Below are positions 17,381 through 24,942 of a stretch of 64,000 nt of DNA, one piece after another; within the stretch, counting starts at the first letter, position 1, and each line of letters opens with the position of its first letter. The DNA comes from Chitinophaga sp. SYP-B3965. Its GTDB lineage: Bacteria > Bacteroidota > Bacteroidia > Chitinophagales > Chitinophagaceae. The DNA is taken from positions 496,001 through 560,000 of the forward strand of contig NZ_WJFD01000001.1 in the NCBI RefSeq assembly GCF_009647655.1, in the 5' to 3' direction. The position numbers were made by a program, and so were the translations under genes. The notes beneath the pieces were generated by a model, which was not told the DNA's origin, did no database searches, and was given only the letters and a program-made list of their open reading frames with translations.

Positions 17381-17794
17381 ATGCTACAATCAAAAGAAAT
17401 AGAGAATGGCGAATACCATGATCTCTACACATTTCTGATGAAAGATCTGCAACTGTTCAAACGCAAGTTCATCTTCTCTTTAAAACACGTTGAAACCGGC
17501 GAATCCCAAAAATGTTTCTTCCGGTATTTTGAAAGGCCCTATCAACAGGAACTGATCCGTCTCTTCAACGAAGACGATTTTGCAGGAATACTGGCCCTGC
17601 CCACAGGCGAAGAAGGAAAATGCGCCACGCAGCTGGAAGGCCGATATGTAAAATCCGGAAAGCTGGTAGGCCTGCAGGTAATAGAAGCAAGGCCGCATGA
17701 AGGTGGACGATATGTAGGGCTTACACCCGCCAAGGTGTTCGTGGATCAGGAAGGAGAGAAGATAGTAGGAGTGGTATCCAAATTACATAAATAA
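17381..17794 (+). CDS. Protein of unknown function, co-transcribed with the gene upstream
   Basis: A 137-residue soluble protein with no family I can name. It is rich in charged and aromatic residues (LFKRKFIFSLKHVE, CFFRYFERPYQQELI), followed by a stretch EEGKCATQLEGRYVKSGKL and a beta-rich C-terminus (GLTPAKVFVD). No signal peptide or membrane helix. The 5-bp spacing from the previous gene and the shared terminator show a two-gene operon. Confidence 0.7.
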   Translation: MLQSKEIENGEYHDLYTFLMKDLQLFKRKFIFSLKHVETGESQKCFFRYFERPYQQELIRLFNEDDFAGILALPTGEEGKCATQLEGRYVKSGKLVGLQVIEARPHEGGRYVGLTPAKVFVDQEGEKIVGVVSKLHK

Positions 17795-17796
17795 CA

Positions 17797-17828
17797 AAAC
17801 GCCGCCTCTGTAAAAAGAGGCGGCGTTT
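17797..17828. terminator. Bidirectional terminator between convergent operons
   Basis: A perfect 13-bp stem AAACGCCGCCTCT / AGAGGCGGCGTTT with a 6-base loop (GTAAAA) sits between the rightward unknown operon (stop at 17794) and the leftward SDR gene (stop at 17834). A/T-rich flanks on both sides let it serve both strands. Confidence 0.88.
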
Positions 17829-17833
17829 AAATT

Positions 17834-18547
17834 TTACACCAGCACTGCCCCACCGTCAATGATGATCTGCTGCCCTGTACCAAAAGATTGTTTCATCAGG
17901 TAGAGGAATGCCATAGCAATATCTTCTGCTTCTCCCACACGTTTAACCAGCATAGAATCCCCAACTGATCTGTAAAGAGCATCCCGGTCAGCCAATGCCA
18001 TACTGTTCCATAAATTGGTCCTTACTACGCCGGGAACAACACAGTTCACACGCAGGGGAGCTAACTCAACCGCCATCGCTCTTACAAAACCTTCCATAGC
18101 ACCGCAGATACTGGATGCTACAGACCATCCTTTCCCCGGACGTGTACTGGCAATGCCACTTGTTAATCCAATTGATCCGCCAGGGTTGATATGAGGGGAA
18201 GCATATTTCACGGCCGCAAAGGCACCCCAAAAACGAATATTGAAGAAACTGCGGGCTTCCTCCAGAACAGTATCGCTGATATTGGCAAGGTTAAGATTTT
18301 CACCCGCTGTATAAATGAGATGATCAAAAGCACCAGCCTGTTCAAAGAAACGCTGAATGTTTTCTTCCTTGCTAAGATCAACAGCATAACCGGAACAATT
18401 CCCTGGCAGTTCTTTTAAAGCCTCATCTATCCGTTGCTGGTTGCCGGAAACAATGATCACCTGTGCGCCTTCTGCAGCGGCAGCTTTTGCCGTAGCCAGT
18501 CCGAGGCCGGAACTGCCTCCAAGTATGATTACCTTTTTGTTTTTCAT
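17834..18547 (-). CDS. Short-chain dehydrogenase/reductase-fold protein lacking the YxxxK dyad
   Basis: A 237-residue SDR-fold protein. The cofactor-binding glycine motif is intact (GGSSGLG, residues 10-16), as are the TAG motif (80-82; usually NAG), the structural PG after strand six (about 172-173; VVPGVVRT) and the C-terminal IDGG. The region where the catalytic Tyr and Lys normally lie reads KGWSVASSICGAMEGF (139-154): it aligns with the usual YxASKxAxEG stretch but has no Tyr, and the Lys position is occupied by Cys/Ile. It may be a non-catalytic or mechanistically different SDR. It is the last gene of a leftward cluster behind a Crp/Fnr-type regulator, with a palindromic site in between. 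Confidence 0.85.
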   Translation of the reverse strand: MKNKKVIILGGSSGLGLATAKAAAAEGAQVIIVSGNQQRIDEALKELPGNCSGYAVDLSKEENIQRFFEQAGAFDHLIYTAGENLNLANISDTVLEEARSFFNIRFWGAFAAVKYASPHINPGGSIGLTSGIASTRPGKGWSVASSICGAMEGFVRAMAVELAPLRVNCVVPGVVRTNLWNSMALADRDALYRSVGDSMLVKRVGEAEDIAMAFLYLMKQSFGTGQQIIIDGGAVLV

Positions 18548-18581
18548 ACCGCAAATTTCCGTCAGCGGGATCTGATCAGAC

Positions 18582-18600
18582 TTACCATATGGTAATTACC
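18582..18600. promoter_or_regulatory. Overlapping palindromes upstream of the SDR gene
   Basis: TTACCATATGGTAA (18582-18595) is a perfect 14-bp palindrome, and GGTAATTACC (18591-18600) is a second perfect palindrome sharing the GGTAA arm. The pair covers the stop codon of the Crp/Fnr-type gene and lies 35-53 bp upstream of the SDR start, a position expected for an operator. Binding by a winged-helix repressor such as an HxlR-type protein is possible, but this is inference. Confidence 0.45.
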
Positions 18601-19168
18601 GATTGTTTTTTCGGATGCGGCTGAGGGATTGGGGAGTGATCCCGAGATAGGAGGCAATATCTTTCACAGGTACCCGCAAGGCAATATCCCCTTGTTGTTG
18701 CAGGAATAACCTGTAGCGGCTCACAGAGTCCTCTCCCTGGTAGCTGTTCCTTAACAGTACTTTATCTATTAACCTTTGCTGTGTGATCTCGTCAATGAGG
18801 CCTTTCAACCAGGGAAGCTGCTGGTATAATTCCAACAGGGCAGTTTTTGTAATAGCTAATACTTCCGCATCGCAGGCAGCGATGATACTTTCCGCAGCAG
18901 GTACTTCATTATTAAAACTATGAAGGATGGTGCAGAACTGTTCTTCTTTCAGAAAGAAATAGGTCACATCAATTCCCTTATCATTCGTCATCACGATCTT
19001 TAATACACCGGAACAAATGAAGAATAAAGTATGACAGATCTTCCCGGCAGGGGAGAGCACTTCTCCTTCTTTCACTGTTCTGGGGGAAAAGGAAGAAATA
19101 AGTAATGTCCTGTCTGAAGACGACAGGGTTGTTAAAGTTTCTAAATACTTAATAAGGGGATGGCTCAT
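18596..19168 (-). CDS. Crp/Fnr-family transcriptional regulator
   Basis: A 190-residue protein with an N-terminal cyclic-nucleotide-binding-like beta roll (about 20-110; LSPAGKICHTLFFICSGVLK, DVTYFFLKEEQFC) and a C-terminal helix-turn-helix (about 160-188; RVPVKDIASYLGITPQSLSR). This is the common Bacteroidota Crp/Fnr subgroup. There is no Cys cluster for an iron-sulfur centre, so it is not an Fnr-type oxygen sensor; the ligand is unknown. It overlaps the upstream esterase gene by 4 bp (ATGA). Possible targets are the palindromes at 19948-19970 and 18582-18600, which flank its operon. Confidence 0.9.
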   Translation of the reverse strand: MSHPLIKYLETLTTLSSSDRTLLISSFSPRTVKEGEVLSPAGKICHTLFFICSGVLKIVMTNDKGIDVTYFFLKEEQFCTILHSFNNEVPAAESIIAACDAEVLAITKTALLELYQQLPWLKGLIDEITQQRLIDKVLLRNSYQGEDSVSRYRLFLQQQGDIALRVPVKDIASYLGITPQSLSRIRKNNR

Positions 19169-19911
19169 CGGTTAAGCGCTTTATACACCGCATTGTGCAA
19201 TATAGTAAGATGATCCTCTTCCGGCATAGGAACAAAGGTCACCTGTCCCAGCAACTCCGCCAGCTTCTTCGCATCCTCTTCCATTTGTTTTCCTTCCGTA
19301 CCCACTGCAATAAAAACCTTTTCCCCACTGATCTTTTTTGCTTGTAATAACAGGGATTCATTATCCCACCACAAACTGGGGCTCACAATAATGTAATGTG
19401 AAAACAACGCCGGTTTCTTCAGTAATACTTCCGTTGCCAGCAATCCGCCCAATGATTGCCCGATGACCGTTTTCTCCGGTTTCGTTTTATATTTCTTTTC
19501 TATGAACGGCTGCAACTCTTTCTCAAGGAATGTAATAAACCTGGCAGACCCACCGGTAGTAGGAAAATCTTTCTTATCCTTTTCAACAGTAGTAGGGAAA
19601 GTAAAATCCCTTTTCCTGTCCACATTAGCAATACCCACAACAATAGAAGCCGGCATTTTTCCTGTCATGGTTAGAAATTGCACAACTCCACTGATATGCA
19701 CAAAATCCTCTCCCGCAGAACCATCTAAAAGATAGATAACAGGATAAGCAGAATCCGCTGCATATCCATCCGGCAGGTAAATATTCAGTGTACGTGTTTC
19801 ATTCAGGGTAACGGAACGAAGTTCTTCCACATTACCAATAGTGAATTGCTTCTGCCCGAAAGCAGTGAGGGATAGGATGCAAAAGGTTAGAATTGATAGG
19901 GAATATCGCAT
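19165..19911 (-). CDS. Secreted esterase of the alpha/beta-hydrolase (PF00756-like) family
   Basis: A 248-residue exported protein; the signal peptide ends around SLTAFGQ (residue 20). The esterase D/siderophore-esterase-like fold is indicated by RTLNIYLPDGY, YPVIYLLDG, the nucleophile elbow GQSLGG (Ser153) and a C-terminal His in EEDHLTILH (about 234). Relatives include Fes/IroE-type siderophore esterases and feruloyl/acetyl-xylan esterases; the sequence alone does not decide. It is the first gene of the leftward esterase-Crp/Fnr-SDR cluster, and a perfect 10-bp inverted repeat lies 37-59 bp upstream of its start. Confidence 0.85.
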   Translation of the reverse strand: MRYSLSILTFCILSLTAFGQKQFTIGNVEELRSVTLNETRTLNIYLPDGYAADSAYPVIYLLDGSAGEDFVHISGVVQFLTMTGKMPASIVVGIANVDRKRDFTFPTTVEKDKKDFPTTGGSARFITFLEKELQPFIEKKYKTKPEKTVIGQSLGGLLATEVLLKKPALFSHYIIVSPSLWWDNESLLLQAKKISGEKVFIAVGTEGKQMEEDAKKLAELLGQVTFVPMPEEDHLTILHNAVYKALNR

Positions 19912-19947
19912 GGTAGCAATATACTATATCCGTCAATAAAAAGCTCC

Positions 19948-19970
19948 GGTGGTCGCAAAATGCGACCACC
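19948..19970. promoter_or_regulatory. Perfect inverted repeat in the divergent esterase/Wzi promoter region
   Basis: GGTGGTCGCA / TGCGACCACC with a 3-base AAA spacer lies between the leftward esterase (start 19911) and the rightward Wzi-like gene (start 20067). There is no T-run, and both flanking genes point away, so it is more likely an operator than a terminator. The GTCGCA core also occurs in the direct repeats at 15625-15653. Confidence 0.5.
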
Positions 19971-20066
19971 CCCCTTCCTTCCATAAGTACCCTTTCCCGG
20001 CCATCCGCCTCATATTCTACTCGTTTAAGTAACCCCCATGCACAAATATCCTCCTACCTTGCAGCC

Positions 20067-21494
20067 ATGCAGGGTACTAAACTTCTAATAATCTTCATAC
20101 TACTCAGTGTTTCCGGTGCGCAGGCTCAGTTTGCAGACTCGCTGGAAGTGAAAGCAGGTACCACCGGTACGATCGCCTCCAAAGATTACCAGCCGCTCTG
20201 GCTGGTCTCCAACCGCTTTGGTGTGATCAGCGACCGGAAAGGAGATCTCTCTACCCATGCCATGTTCAGCAACAAACATGTATTAAACGAAAATTTCTAC
20301 ATCCGTTACGGCCTGAGCCTTTACAACAACAATCAATTCAAAGACGTATTCATACAGGAAGGTTTCCTCAAGGCAGGTTATAAGAAACTCGAGTTCAGAG
20401 CAGGCCGTTACGAAGAGATGATCGGCGAACTGGATAAAGACCTTTCTTCAGGATCATGGGGCATCAGCGGTAACGCACGCCCCATTCCTAAAATAGGTTT
20501 TGCGCTAACGGATTATGTAGATATCCCTTTTACAAACGGCTGGTTGCAATTCAAAGGACAGATAAGCCACGGCTGGATGGGGAAAGATCAATACATCCCC
20601 AACGCTTTCCTGCATGAAAAAACCTTCTACGTAAGGATCGGAAAGAAACAGCTGAAGGTATACGGCGGCCTGCAACATTATGCACTCTGGGGAGGCAACC
20701 GTGCAGACCTGCCAAAGATCAACAGTTCATTTAAGGACTTCTGGAATGTGTTCATCGGAAAAGAAGGAAATGATGGCACCGTGGTTAGCCCGGAGTTCAG
20801 GCCTAACCGTCCTGGTGATCATCGTGGTGTACTGGAAGGAGGGATCACCTGGGAGAATGATAACATGCTGCTGCATGTATACAATCAATCCATGTTCGAA
20901 ACAGGGCAGGGGATCACCTTGAAGAATAAAGACCGCTTGCTGGGTTTCAGTTATAGCAACAAGAATAAATTACTGAAACTCACAGCAGAATACATCACCA
21001 CAAAACAGATGAATGATTTCTTTCCACTCAACGTAAGGGAAAGTTATTACAACAATGGCATCTACCTTACTGGCTGGGAATATAAAGACCGTATTATCGG
21101 AACACCATTGTTCATCAACAAGCAAAGAGGTCAGCATTACTTTGATGATATAAAACCTTTCGACTGGTCGCAGCGATGGGATTCTATCAGTGGCAAAGGG
21201 TGGAATATTATTAACAATAGAATAACCGGTATACATCTTGGTGCCATGTATGCACTGGGCAGTACCCTGAAAGCCAGAACACTGCTCACTTATACAAAGA
21301 ATTACGGTAATTACCTGGAACCTCGTTTTGAACCTGCGCTGAAGCAATGGTACACTTTGCAGGAAGTGACCTGGCAAACGCCACTGGAGCCACTTACGCT
21401 CACTGCCGGCGCAGCAGTGGATTGGGGAGATATATACAGTAATGCCGGGTTTATGTTAGGGGTGCAATGGAAATTTAATAAATTAAACCAATAA
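20067..21494 (+). CDS. Wzi-like capsule-assembly outer-membrane protein
   Basis: A 475-residue predicted beta-barrel with a signal peptide (to about residue 20, SGAQAQ). It matches the 'capsule assembly Wzi family' seen in Bacteroidota: QPLWLVSNRFGVIS near the N-terminus, GRYEEMIGELDKDLSSGSWG (about 113-132), PIPKIGFALTDYV, and a long series of amphipathic strands ending in FMLGVQWKFNKLN. In enterobacteria Wzi is a lectin that holds group 1 capsule on the cell surface. Here it opens the exopolysaccharide region and likely plays the same anchoring or assembly role. Its 3' end overlaps the convergent receiver gene by 12 bp. A TACCTTGC sequence just before the start may be a degenerate -7 element. 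Confidence 0.85.
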   Translation: MQGTKLLIIFILLSVSGAQAQFADSLEVKAGTTGTIASKDYQPLWLVSNRFGVISDRKGDLSTHAMFSNKHVLNENFYIRYGLSLYNNNQFKDVFIQEGFLKAGYKKLEFRAGRYEEMIGELDKDLSSGSWGISGNARPIPKIGFALTDYVDIPFTNGWLQFKGQISHGWMGKDQYIPNAFLHEKTFYVRIGKKQLKVYGGLQHYALWGGNRADLPKINSSFKDFWNVFIGKEGNDGTVVSPEFRPNRPGDHRGVLEGGITWENDNMLLHVYNQSMFETGQGITLKNKDRLLGFSYSNKNKLLKLTAEYITTKQMNDFFPLNVRESYYNNGIYLTGWEYKDRIIGTPLFINKQRGQHYFDDIKPFDWSQRWDSISGKGWNIINNRITGIHLGAMYALGSTLKARTLLTYTKNYGNYLEPRFEPALKQWYTLQEVTWQTPLEPLTLTAGAAVDWGDIYSNAGFMLGVQWKFNKLNQ

Positions 21495-21875
21495 CACCTT
21501 CTTAATAGTAGCATGTAAATTCTTAAACAGGAACGGTTTAGTAACATATCCCGCAGCACCTTTCTTAAACGCCAGGTTGATCTCCTCAATTTCTGTTTTA
21601 GCCGTGAGCATAATAACAGGAATATTGCTCAAATCACTATCCTGTTTAAAAGACTCCAGCAATTCATACCCGTTGATCACCGGCATGTACACATCACTGA
21701 TCACCAGGTCCGGCTGACGCTGCCTGGCCAGCTTAATCCCATCCTCGCCATTCCCGGCCAGGATCACCTTAAACTGGTGCATCTCCAGCAACGTCTTGAG
21801 CGTTTCTGATAAACTGGTTTTGTCCTCGATTAGAAGTATGGTTCTGTTCATATAGTTAGTTAGCTTAGGGTTCAT
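21483..21875 (-). CDS. Single-domain response regulator
   Basis: A 130-residue CheY-like receiver with no output domain. The acidic pocket (Glu17, Asp18), phospho-acceptor Asp61 (VISDVYMPV), Thr91 and Lys113 (TKPF) are all present. A second Met at codon 9 (21851; MNRTILLIED) would also give a good start and would remove the 11-bp overlap with the histidine kinase gene. It is the likely direct phospho-partner of that kinase. With no DNA-binding domain it must act by protein contact or pass phosphate on in a relay. Confidence 0.93.
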   Translation of the reverse strand: MNPKLTNYMNRTILLIEDKTSLSETLKTLLEMHQFKVILAGNGEDGIKLARQRQPDLVISDVYMPVINGYELLESFKQDSDLSNIPVIMLTAKTEIEEINLAFKKGAAGYVTKPFLFKNLHATIKKVLLV

Positions 21876-22938
21876 ACCTGAATGAAAGGGTGAAAGTCGT
21901 CCCTTTATTCTCTTCGCTTGTTACATCAATTGTGCCGTTATTCATTTCTGTAAAAGTTTTTACAATCGCAAGACCCAGTCCTGTTCCTTCGATGTGATCT
22001 ACATTACTTCCACGGTAAAAAGAATTGAACAAATGCGGAATGTCTTTAGCCGGAATCCCAATGCCATAGTCGAAAACCTTGATCACGAGCTTATGTTTAT
22101 GATATGATAACTGGATGGATGGGTTCTTTTTTACAGAGTACTTAAATGCATTACTGATGAGGTTGGTGAGTATCTTTGATAGTTGATTTTTATCTACAGA
22201 TATTTTGCGCGGTTCCCCGGAAATCTTCAAGTTGAGTATTCGTTCATCTTTCCTTTCGGAGAAGTATTGGAACTTAAGATAATTTAATACTTGCATAACA
22301 TCCACCGGCGCCTTCTTCACTTCGTAGTTGTTGGACATGATCTTGCTAAGCGTTAAGATCTCATCCAGCATACTGTTCAGGTTAAAAACCTCCGTGGATA
22401 CTTTGGAAACATTATGCTGATAAAAGCTATTCATCATGCCGTCCATTTGCAGTCGTGCTTCCAGCAGGTCCACTGCGGAAGCAATAGCTGTTAAAGGCGT
22501 CCTGAATTCATGAGAGGTCATGGACATGAAGTTGGCCTTCATCTCATGCAGGGCTTTCTCCTTCTCCAGGTGCTGCAACTGCAGTTTTAAGGTTTGCTTT
22601 TTCTCGATGAGTTTACCAATGGCCAGCAGAAAAGGTTTACGGTTGATGTTGATCCTGTTCGCTTTGAAATCTATTAAGATCTTGCTACCTGTGAGCGTAG
22701 TAGTAATAATAAAGGAGTCTCCCGGTGAAGGCAGTATCATGTCCTGCAGCTGCTGACCATTGCCGTAATGCATTTGCAGCGGTTTACCTGTAATGGCTTT
22801 GCGTTTACCGCCGCCCAGCAGTTCCACCGCAGTATCATTCGCTTTTAGTACGGTCAGTTCGGAAGGATCTATGAGTAATACGGGTTCCTTTATACCATTC
22901 ATTAAATGGCTCACTTTGATATATTGCTGAGACTTCAT
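21865..22938 (-). CDS. Soluble PAS-type sensor histidine kinase
   Basis: A 357-residue kinase with no signal peptide or TM helix. An N-terminal PAS-like domain (about 8-105; EPVLLIDPSELTVLKAND) leads through a coiled coil (112-138) to the HisKA domain with His143 (TSHEFRTPL). The HATPase_c domain has the N-box Asn263 (LISNAFKYS), the DxGxG box (290-294) and GTGLGL (318-323). It is therefore a complete cytosolic kinase sensing an internal signal. It overlaps the receiver gene by 11 bp and is divergent from a NarL-type regulator gene, placing two receivers beside one kinase at the head of the exopolysaccharide locus. The degenerate paralogue at 42402-43106 aligns over the kinase core. Confidence 0.93.
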   Translation of the reverse strand: MKSQQYIKVSHLMNGIKEPVLLIDPSELTVLKANDTAVELLGGGKRKAITGKPLQMHYGNGQQLQDMILPSPGDSFIITTTLTGSKILIDFKANRININRKPFLLAIGKLIEKKQTLKLQLQHLEKEKALHEMKANFMSMTSHEFRTPLTAIASAVDLLEARLQMDGMMNSFYQHNVSKVSTEVFNLNSMLDEILTLSKIMSNNYEVKKAPVDVMQVLNYLKFQYFSERKDERILNLKISGEPRKISVDKNQLSKILTNLISNAFKYSVKKNPSIQLSYHKHKLVIKVFDYGIGIPAKDIPHLFNSFYRGSNVDHIEGTGLGLAIVKTFTEMNNGTIDVTSEENKGTTFTLSFRYEP

Positions 22939-23291
22939 CGCAGTATTAACGGTTTTTCAATATAGCCGGGGCTAATTGCAGGATTGGTCTTAAGTCTTTG
23001 CATTACGAGGATATGTATAAAGGCAGAGGTAAGATAAGGATTGTATCCCGCACTTTTTATGGAATATTTTTTTTTACGCTACAGTCCTCCACAATACTGG
23101 TATATATTTCTACATTGAATATGTTTTTCGTATATTTATTACTAGGATAAGTAAAATTTGCCCCTATGTAATTAGTCAATTCTCAATAAATTAAAATGAC
23201 CTTTCGTTTTTTTGCAAGATTTGGACTTAAATTTGATAACTGTTAAGACAAAACATATCGGCAGGAAAACCACTTTAACGTTAACCGTTAT
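22939..23291. other. AT-rich divergent intergenic region
   Basis: This 353-bp gene-free stretch separates the leftward kinase gene from the rightward NarL-type regulator gene. It holds several poly-T/A tracts (for example 23067-23075), one predicted rightward promoter (23228-23235), and an imperfect inverted pair TAACG/CGTTA at 23276-23290 directly before the regulator start. I found no small open reading frame with coding character and no convincing RNA structure. Confidence 0.6.
23228..23235 (+). promoter_or_regulatory. Predicted -7 element for the NarL-type regulator gene
   Basis: TAAATTTG matches TAnnTTTG exactly. The nearest TTTG upstream (23211-23214) is only 13 bases away, short of the usual 19-21, so the -33 element is uncertain. 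Transcription would begin about 50 bp before the ATG at 23292. Confidence 0.4.
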
Positions 23292-23966
23292 ATGATCACC
23301 ATTGGCATAATAGAAGACAATCATTTTCAACTTAATAATTACAAGGAGTTCTTAGAAGATTTCCAGGAGTGTAAAGTCGTTTTTGCATGTCGCTCTATGG
23401 AAGAGTTCAAAGCCTTGCCCTACAAGGATCCTGATGTAAAAGCGATCTTGCTGGACATCTCACTGCCCGGCGAATCCGGCATCAGCGGCATGGAAGAATT
23501 GAAACGCATCTATCCTGATGCAAAGATCATTGTGCTCTCCGGGCATGATGGAAAAGAATACGTCATCGAATCCATCCGCAAAGGTGCGAGTGGATATATT
23601 ATAAAAACAAGTAGATTGATGGAGATCTATCATAGTATATTAGATGCCATCAACCAGGGAGGCACCTTATCTCCCAAAGCTGCACATATGCTGATAGATC
23701 ATGTGAGTAAAGATCCCCTTGAAAGTGTAAAGGACCGTTTAACTAAAAGAGAATACGAATTATTACAACTATTAAAAGATGGCCATTCTTACAAAGAGAT
23801 GGCGGAAAAATTATATGTGACTGTATTCACCATTAATCAGCACTTAAAGAAAATATACCAGAAGCTCAATGTAGCCAGCAAGTCTGAATTGATCTCCAGG
23901 ATCTGGTCCAACAGCCTGTTTTGTTCCCTTCTCCTGATATCCTGTTTACACTACAAATGCGCGTAG
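23292..23966 (+). CDS. NarL/LuxR-type response regulator
   Basis: A 224-residue regulator: receiver domain (1-120) with phospho-acceptor Asp55 (AILLDISLPG) and Lys in IIKTSR, followed by a LuxR-type helix-turn-helix (about 149-205; LTKREYELLQLLKDGHSYKE, TVFTINQHLKKIYQKL). The C-terminus ends with an unusual hydrophobic, Cys-containing tail (LFCSLLLISCLHYKCA), possibly extra sequence read beyond the normal family end. It sits 144 bp upstream of the export lipoprotein gene that opens the exopolysaccharide operon, so it is the best candidate regulator of that operon. Confidence 0.92.
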   Translation: MITIGIIEDNHFQLNNYKEFLEDFQECKVVFACRSMEEFKALPYKDPDVKAILLDISLPGESGISGMEELKRIYPDAKIIVLSGHDGKEYVIESIRKGASGYIIKTSRLMEIYHSILDAINQGGTLSPKAAHMLIDHVSKDPLESVKDRLTKREYELLQLLKDGHSYKEMAEKLYVTVFTINQHLKKIYQKLNVASKSELISRIWSNSLFCSLLLISCLHYKCA

Positions 23967-24015
23967 TATTACGATACTACTTTAATGAGTAGTAACAAAC
24001 GCTGATATCCTCTTA

Positions 24016-24045
24016 TTTGTACTGTTCTGAGTAAGTTTAATTTTT
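24016..24045 (+). promoter_or_regulatory. Possible promoter of the exopolysaccharide operon
   Basis: TTTG at 24016-24019, an 18-base spacer, and TAATTTTT at 24038-24045 (seven of eight matches to TAnnTTTG). An alternative -7-like element TAATATTG lies at 24057-24064. The start codon follows at 24111. Confidence 0.4.
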
Positions 24046-24110
24046 TTATGTTGGTTTAATATTGCACTGTGATCATAACCATATGCAAGTGCTAATATTA
24101 AATTGATGTA

Positions 24111-24935
24111 ATGCGAGCGAAACGAGAACCATTCTTTATTATTAAAACCTCATTATTACTTAGTCTCAGCTGTTTGTTGTTCTCCTGTGTCAGTACAAAG
24201 AAAGCCGCTTACTTCAATAATGTGAATGATACCACATTGGCAAGCGTGAAAGGAGATTTTGAACCTGTTATTCAAAAGAACGACATCCTGCAGATCAATG
24301 TAAGCGCCATGAACCCACAGGAGGCCATATTATATAATCTGCCCAATACGTATTCACCTGGTGCGTCCGCATCCGCAGCAGGAGCACACAGCGCTCCGGT
24401 TGCAGTGTCCAACCCCGTAGCAGGTTACCTCGTGAGTCAGCAGGGATATATTCAGTTCCCGGTATTGGGAGCATTGAAAGCAGAAGGGCTTACAAAGAAA
24501 GCACTGACAGATACTATCCAGAACCAGCTCACGGAACGCAAACTGCTGGTAGATCCTGTTGTCAGCATCCGCTTCCTCAACTACAGGGTTACCATATTGG
24601 GAGAAGTAGCGCAGCCTGCAGTAGTAAATGTAACCAGTGAAAAGATCTCCATCATGGAGGCCCTGGGCATGGTAGGCGACATCACCATCTATGGCAAGAA
24701 GGACAATGTGCTCCTGATCCGTGAAACAGAAGGTGAGCGCATTACAAAACGGCTTAACCTCAACGATGCCGCGATGCTTACTTCGCCCTACTACTTCCTC
24801 AAACCCAATGATGTCATTTACGTGGAACCTAATAAGTCCAAAGTAGCAAATGCCAGCAAGTCAAACACCGTTATACCAGTGGTACTGGGTGGTTTGTCTT
24901 TACTGGTGATTATTCTCGACCGGATCGTGAAATAG
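24111..24935 (+). CDS. Wza-like polysaccharide export outer-membrane lipoprotein
   Basis: A 274-residue lipoprotein (lipobox LLFSC, Cys26) of the polysaccharide export family. The poly_export domain spans about 50-150 (VIQKNDILQINVSAMNPQEA, YLVSQQGYIQFPVLG), followed by an SLBB-type domain (about 155-235; VTILGEVAQPAVVNV) and a C-terminal hydrophobic helix (about 252-270; VVLGGLSLLVIILDRIV) that may span the outer membrane as in Wza. It forms the outer-membrane exit of the Wzx/Wzy-dependent exopolysaccharide machine, working with the Wzc-like kinase encoded 7 bp downstream. Confidence 0.93.
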   Translation: MRAKREPFFIIKTSLLLSLSCLLFSCVSTKKAAYFNNVNDTTLASVKGDFEPVIQKNDILQINVSAMNPQEAILYNLPNTYSPGASASAAGAHSAPVAVSNPVAGYLVSQQGYIQFPVLGALKAEGLTKKALTDTIQNQLTERKLLVDPVVSIRFLNYRVTILGEVAQPAVVNVTSEKISIMEALGMVGDITIYGKKDNVLLIRETEGERITKRLNLNDAAMLTSPYYFLKPNDVIYVEPNKSKVANASKSNTVIPVVLGGLSLLVIILDRIVK

Positions 24936-24942
24936 AAAAATT

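Noticed and set aside
23276-23290. TAACG/CGTTA inverted pair directly before the NarL-type regulator start
   Set aside because: Short and A/T-rich; it overlaps the ribosome-binding position and is not distinctive enough to call an operator.
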